DNA from: Gemmatimonadota bacterium
GTDB lineage: Bacteria; Gemmatimonadota; Gemmatimonadetes; Gemmatimonadales; GWC2-71-9
Assembly (NCBI GenBank): GCA_003221075.1
Contig: QHUF01000163.1
Span: 1 to 8,685 of the forward strand
Reading direction: 5' to 3'
Length of the DNA: 8,685 nt
Below the pieces are notes generated by a model. It was not told the origin of the DNA, did no database searches, and saw nothing but the letters and a program-made list of their open reading frames with translations. Below are positions 5,825 to 8,685 of this stretch, one piece after another; positions within the stretch are counted from its first letter, which is position 1, and every line of letters begins with the position of its first letter. A program made the position numbers and the translations under genes.

Positions 5825-6833
5825 CGGACGGTCGGACGGCCTGACGGCCGGACGGACGGTCGCTGTTGCGCTGCTGCTGTTGACCGTCCGGCCGTCAGGC
5901 CGTCTGGCCGCGCAGGAGCTCCCCCTCAACGCCGGGGCACTTTTCCTCGTGTTTCCCGTCGGGGCGCAGGCCGTGGGGATGGGACAGACCGCCATCGCGG
6001 CGTCGGGGCGGGGCGACGCGGCATTCTGGAATCCCGCCGGTCTCGCGACGCTGTCGGACGACGAGTTCGCGCTGCACACCGCCACGCTGGTCGCCGGTCG
6101 CAGCAACGTGCTGGGTGCGTACTTCCCCTCGCGCGGCATCGGCGTGATCGGCGGTGCGGTCTACCTGGTCGACTACGGCGATCTCGATCGCACCGACATC
6201 AATGGCAACACGATTGCGCGCATCGCCCCGCGCAACTTCGAGTTTCTCGCCTCCTATGCGACGAACCTGACGGGCTCGTTCGCCTTCGGCATCAACTACA
6301 AGCTCGTCCAGTTCCGGGTGGATTGCAGCGGGGACTGCCGGGACTTTCCCGCGGGAACGGGAGCGACCCACGCGCTCGATGTCGGCGGGCAGTTCAGCGT
6401 GGGGCCCGGCGGGCCGCTGCGCATCGGCGTGGCGGTGCGCAACATCGGGTTTCGGCTGCAGGTCCAGAACCAGGCGCAGGCGGACGCGTTGCCCACCCGG
6501 CTCGCCGTCGGCGCGCTGTATGAGGTGCGACTGCGTCCCGCCACGGGACGCGCACTCGATCAAGCCTTCGATCTGAAGCTCGCGGCCGACGTTGACAGCC
6601 CCTGGGGCCAGGCGGGGCAGTCGGAGACCCGCGTCGGACTCGACATCGGCTATCAGCGGCTGGTGCGGGTGCGTGCCGGCTACGCGTTCGTCCAAGACGG
6701 ACTGAGCGGACCGAGCGTCGGACTGGGACTCGAGAGCGGCTCGCTCGGCGTCGACCTTGCGCGGGCGTTCCTGACCGGCTCGGACCTGCAGGTCGAGAGC
6801 CCGACGTTCTTTTCCTTCCGCGTGTCATTCTAA
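5805..6833 (+). CDS. PorV/PorQ-family outer-membrane protein
   Basis: 342 residues from ATG at 5805, chosen because it gives a full signal peptide: basic n-region (MRRRASDGR), hydrophobic core TVAVALLLL (18-26), and cleavage near LAAQ (34-37). The mature N terminus carries the PorV/PorQ pattern FPVGAQAVGMG (50-60), then DAAFWNPAGL (71-80). Alternating strands follow to the end, and the chain finishes FFSFRVSF with a terminal Phe, the usual beta-barrel assembly signal. In Bacteroidota, PorV is the outer-membrane shuttle of the type IX secretion system; many homologues elsewhere have no known role. A pair of cysteines (DCSGDC) is unusual and may form a disulfide. The start overlaps the Trm112-like gene by 20 nt and has no clear ribosome binding site. 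A long inverted repeat spans the signal-peptide codons. The next gene starts within the stop (TAATG). Confidence 0.85.
   Translation: MRRRASDGRSDGLTAGRTVAVALLLLTVRPSGRLAAQELPLNAGALFLVFPVGAQAVGMGQTAIAASGRGDAAFWNPAGLATLSDDEFALHTATLVAGRSNVLGAYFPSRGIGVIGGAVYLVDYGDLDRTDINGNTIARIAPRNFEFLASYATNLTGSFAFGINYKLVQFRVDCSGDCRDFPAGTGATHALDVGGQFSVGPGGPLRIGVAVRNIGFRLQVQNQAQADALPTRLAVGALYEVRLRPATGRALDQAFDLKLAADVDSPWGQAGQSETRVGLDIGYQRLVRVRAGYAFVQDGLSGPSVGLGLESGSLGVDLARAFLTGSDLQVESPTFFSFRVSF
5829..5910 (+). repeat. Long inverted repeat (27-bp stem) within the signal-peptide coding region
   Basis: Arm 5829-5855 pairs with 5884-5910. The inner 21 pairs (5835-5855 with 5884-5904) are perfect. The outer six include two G-T (G-U in RNA) pairs. 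The 28-nt loop (5856-5883) encodes TVAVALLLL, the hydrophobic core of the PorV-like signal peptide. The left arm is itself built of short GGACGG-type repeats. No T-run follows the right arm, so it is not a standard terminator. Confidence 0.85.
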
Positions 6834-7603
6834 TGAAAGGACGGGCGCTGGCGGGTCTCGTCCTGCTCACGGCCGCGACCAGCGGGGTGGCGCAGCAACA
6901 GGAGCCGCCAGCCAGCGTGTTCGTGCGGCCGCTGGCATCGCTGCTGCTCCCGGGGACCGGGCAGCTGCTCGCCCACCAGGACCGCGGGGCGGTGTACCTG
7001 GCGGCGGAGGTGTACCTCGTGTCGCGGTTCCTGCAGCTCGACCGCGAGGCGACGATGGAAGCGCGGCGCTTTCAGAATCTGGCGTTCGACGTGGCCCGGC
7101 GCTCGTTCGGGCCCATCCGGCGCGACACCATCTTCGAGTACTACGAGCAGATGGAGCGCTTCGCGGAAAGCGGCCGCTACGATGCCGATCCCGGCGCGGC
7201 GTTCGCGCCCGAGAGCGACCCGCGCACCTACAACGGAGCGGTCTGGCTCCTGGCCCGGCGCACCTACTGGGAGGATCCCGCCGTGCCTCCCGATCCGACC
7301 TCACTCCAGTACTGGAGAGCGGTACAGTTTTATCAGGCCCGCGCCGTCGGTCCAAATTTTCAGTGGAGCTGGCGCGATCATTCGCTCGAGCACGAGGTGT
7401 TTCGCGACTTCATCAGGCGCAGCGACGACGCATTTCGCCGCGCACAGAATCAGGTCGGCCTGCTCCTCGCCAATCACGTATTGAGTACGGTGGACGCGCT
7501 GATTTCCGCGCGCCTCAGCGCCGCGGCAGGACGGGCGGCACAGATGCAGACCAGCGTCGGCCTCGGCGGCCGATCCGAAGTCCGATTTTCCATCGCGTTC
7601 TGA
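6833..7603 (+). CDS. Envelope protein of unknown function with an N-terminal DUF5683-like motif
   Basis: 256 residues. ATG at 6833 shares one base with the stop of the PorV-like gene (TAATG) and has no ribosome binding site of its own, which points to coupled translation. A clear signal peptide (KGRALAGLVLLTAATSGVA, cleavage before QQQ at 21) starts the protein. Residues 33-44 (PLASLLLPGTGQ) followed by a hydrophobic stretch (AVYLAAEVYLVS) resemble the start of DUF5683-type proteins, a weak match made by eye. The middle is rich in aromatic and charged residues (YYEQMERF, WSWRDHSLEHE). The chain ends SVGLGG then EVRFSIAF, a terminal Phe strand like that of its upstream partner, so outer-membrane insertion or association is possible. 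Linkage to the PorV-like gene suggests a shared role in the outer membrane. The function is not recognised. Confidence 0.8.
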   Translation: MKGRALAGLVLLTAATSGVAQQQEPPASVFVRPLASLLLPGTGQLLAHQDRGAVYLAAEVYLVSRFLQLDREATMEARRFQNLAFDVARRSFGPIRRDTIFEYYEQMERFAESGRYDADPGAAFAPESDPRTYNGAVWLLARRTYWEDPAVPPDPTSLQYWRAVQFYQARAVGPNFQWSWRDHSLEHEVFRDFIRRSDDAFRRAQNQVGLLLANHVLSTVDALISARLSAAAGRAAQMQTSVGLGGRSEVRFSIAF

Positions 7604-7612
7604 TCAGCCGAG

Positions 7613-7654
7613 TGATCAATGATCATTGATCAATGATCATTGATCAATGAACAT
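7613..7654. repeat. Heptamer tandem repeat TGATCAW x6 forming a 34-bp palindrome
   Basis: Six consecutive 7-bp units alternate TGATCAA and TGATCAT; the last is TGAACAT with one mismatch. Bases 7613-7646 form a perfect palindrome: 15-bp arms around GATC at 7628-7631. A further TGATCA lies at 7601-7606 over the stop codon of the preceding gene. The AT-rich array fills most of the 69-nt gap before the TerC gene, in clear contrast with the GC-rich surroundings. GATC recurs every 7 bp. Confidence 0.95.
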
Positions 7655-7672
7655 TCCACGCAGGATCCAATC

Positions 7673-8431
7673 ATGAATGTGCTCCTGAGTCCGGAAGCGT
7701 GGCTCGGCCTGCTCACGTTGACGGTGCTCGAGATCGTCCTCGGCATCGACAACATCATCTTCATCTCCATCCTCGCGGGCAAACTCCCCGCGCAGGAGCA
7801 GGGACGCGCCCGCCGCGCGGGACTGCTCGGCGCCATGCTCACGCGCATCGCGCTGCTCGCCGCACTGGCCTGGATCATCCGGCTGACCGCGACGCTGTTC
7901 ACGCTGCTCGGTCATCCATTCTCGGGCCGTGACCTCATCCTGATTGCGGGCGGCTTGTTTCTGCTGGCAAAGAGCACGCGTGAAATCCACGAATCGCTCG
8001 AGGGCGACACCGGCCACGCCGGCGCCCGCGTGCGGGCGTCGTTCGCCGCGGTCGTCGGGCAGATCATGGTGCTCGATATCGTGTTCTCGCTCGACTCGGT
8101 GATCACGGCCGTCGGGATGTCGCGGCATTTGCCGGTGATGATCGCGGCGGTGGTATTGGCGGTGGGCGTGATGATGTTCGCCGCGGCGCCGCTCAGCGCG
8201 TTCGTCCACAAGCATCCGACGATCAAAATGCTCGCGCTCAGCTTCCTGCTGCTCATAGGTGTCTCGTTGATCGCCGACGGGCTCGGGCAGCACATCGCGA
8301 AGGGCTACATCTATTTCGCGATGGGCTTTTCGGTGTTCGTGGAGATGCTCAACTTGCGCCTGCGCGCCCGCGGCAAGCCGGTGGAGTTACGAGAGGCCTA
8401 CACCGCCGAAACGCGACAACCGCGCAGTTAA
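7673..8431 (+). CDS. TerC-family integral membrane protein (YgdQ-like)
   Basis: 252 residues. ATG at 7673 follows AGGA (7662-7665) with a 7-nt spacer. An in-frame TTG at 7640 inside the repeat would add 11 residues and is less likely. The protein is strongly hydrophobic with about seven membrane segments (roughly 10-33, 50-78, 86-100, 122-147, 150-172, 185-205 and 210-230). Family signatures are E20 and GIDNIIF (24-30), plus LDIVFSLDS (134-142), whose acidic residues lie in the membrane and are thought to bind metal. From memory it is very close to E. coli YgdQ along its full length (LEIVLGIDN, FSLDSVITAVG, AVGVMMFAA, KGYIYFAM). TerC proteins have been linked to tellurite resistance and, in Bacillus, to manganese export that supplies secreted enzymes; for this subgroup the ion is not settled. 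The gap before it suggests it may have its own promoter; no metal riboswitch is present. Confidence 0.95.
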   Translation: MNVLLSPEAWLGLLTLTVLEIVLGIDNIIFISILAGKLPAQEQGRARRAGLLGAMLTRIALLAALAWIIRLTATLFTLLGHPFSGRDLILIAGGLFLLAKSTREIHESLEGDTGHAGARVRASFAAVVGQIMVLDIVFSLDSVITAVGMSRHLPVMIAAVVLAVGVMMFAAAPLSAFVHKHPTIKMLALSFLLLIGVSLIADGLGQHIAKGYIYFAMGFSVFVEMLNLRLRARGKPVELREAYTAETRQPRS

Positions 8432-8432
8432 T

Positions 8433-8461
8433 TTGACACGGGAGACGACGAGGCCTAAGTT
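8433..8461 (+). promoter_or_regulatory. Sigma-70-type promoter, TTGACA-N17-TAAGTT
   Basis: A perfect -35 hexamer TTGACA (8433-8438), an optimal 17-bp spacer, and TAAGTT (8456-8461) as -10, which matches three of six bases. It begins 2 nt after the TerC stop. It would start transcription near 8468 and leave a leader of about 26 nt holding the ribosome binding site of the gene at 8494. The arrangement is consistent, but the -10 is weak. Confidence 0.6.
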
Positions 8462-8466
8462 TAGGC
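8453..8466. promoter_or_regulatory. Inverted repeat over the -10 box, possible operator
   Basis: GCCTAA (8453-8458), a 2-bp centre and TTAGGC (8461-8466) form a 14-bp dyad that covers the proposed -10 element. Its position would suit a repressor site. As RNA it gives only a 5-bp stem with a 4-nt loop and a mixed GGTTTCT tail, so a terminator for the TerC gene is less convincing. Confidence 0.4.
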
Positions 8467-8493
8467 GGTTTCTACCCTTACGAGAGGAGTAAG

Positions 8494-8685
8494 GTGCGGT
8501 CGCGCCAAGCCATTCTCTTCTTCTCGCCGGCTGGACGTTCCGTACCTGACTTCGTGACCGCATGGGTCAACGGAAGGGAATTGCCCGTTATCTCCCTTCC
8601 TCAGGCCGCCGGGGTTGAAGAGCGGGTGCTGCGTGGGCTGCCGACCCTGGTGGTGATCGACGCCGACAGCGCAGGCGATGAGGGT
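8494..8685 (+). CDS. N-terminal part of an unrecognised protein (3' truncated by window edge)
   Basis: 64 residues from GTG at 8494 run to the window end without a stop. GAGGAG at 8484-8489 gives a strong ribosome binding site 4 nt upstream, an in-frame TGA occurs at 8434-8436, and no other canonical start lies between. The sequence begins RSRQAILFFSPAGRS and later has LRGLPTLVVIDAD. The spacing of the hydrophobic strands AILFF and TLVVID, the latter followed by acids, resembles an alpha/beta fold such as a degenerate response-regulator receiver domain, but the fragment is too short to decide. There is no signal peptide. The gene has its own promoter and appears to start a new unit after the TerC gene. 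Confidence 0.65.
   Translation, partial: MRSRQAILFFSPAGRSVPDFVTAWVNGRELPVISLPQAAGVEERVLRGLPTLVVIDADSAGDEG

Noticed and set aside
5895..6695. Minus-strand open frame of 266 codons
   Set aside because: It is antisense to the PorV-like gene, which has a signal peptide, family motifs and a terminal Phe strand.
7613..7654. CRISPR array or intrinsic terminator
   Set aside because: The units are 7 bp with no spacers, and the palindrome has no T-run after it.
7604..7672. Manganese (yybP-ykoY type) riboswitch upstream of the TerC gene
   Set aside because: The gap is only 69 nt, mostly heptamer repeat, and lacks room and motifs for that aptamer.
7637..8293. Minus-strand open frame of 218 codons
   Set aside because: It is antisense to the TerC gene; its His/Arg/Glu-rich translation mirrors hydrophobic codons of the membrane protein.

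Overview
The window is a gene-dense, GC-rich bacterial stretch with short gaps and frequent stop/start overlaps. The gene set suggests Gemmatimonadota or a close relative. The evidence is an Era GTPase with an unusual compact G domain, a PorV/PorQ-type outer-membrane protein next to a Phe-terminated envelope protein, and lineage-restricted-looking secreted proteins. This is inference from protein character, not a database result.

Positions 3-3639 (+) hold a tightly packed four-gene run: the C-terminal part of an ATP-grasp protein (cut by the window edge), a circularly permuted ATP-grasp protein, a GCS2/YbdK-type carboxylate-amine ligase, and a class I glutamine-amidotransferase-like peptidase C26 (gamma-glutamyl hydrolase type). 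Gaps are 20 nt, a 4-nt overlap, and 0 nt, so this looks like one transcription unit. It combines three ATP-dependent amide-bond-forming enzymes with one gamma-glutamyl-cleaving enzyme. This suggests synthesis and trimming of an unidentified gamma-glutamyl or peptide-like small molecule, and it is the best candidate here for an undescribed system.

Positions 3640-4776 (-) hold two tandem paralogous genes of unknown function, convergent with the amidoligase run and abutting it stop to stop. One carries a signal peptide; the other seems to lack one.

Positions 4821-7603 (+) hold era, a 55-aa Trm112-like zinc-ribbon protein, a PorV/PorQ-like outer-membrane protein and a 256-aa envelope protein. 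All are linked by stop/start overlaps and are probably co-transcribed. A near-perfect long inverted repeat lies inside the signal-peptide coding region of the PorV-like gene; its loop encodes the hydrophobic core.

Positions 7604-7672 are a 69-nt gap dominated by a 7-bp tandem repeat (six copies of TGATCAW) that forms a 34-bp perfect palindrome. It is followed by a TerC-family membrane protein gene (7673-8431) close to E. coli YgdQ. After it comes a good sigma-70-type promoter (TTGACA, 17-bp spacer, TAAGTT) whose -10 box sits in a 14-bp inverted repeat, then the start of an unrecognised gene that runs off the end of the window. No tRNA, rRNA, CRISPR array, insertion sequence or prophage gene was seen.
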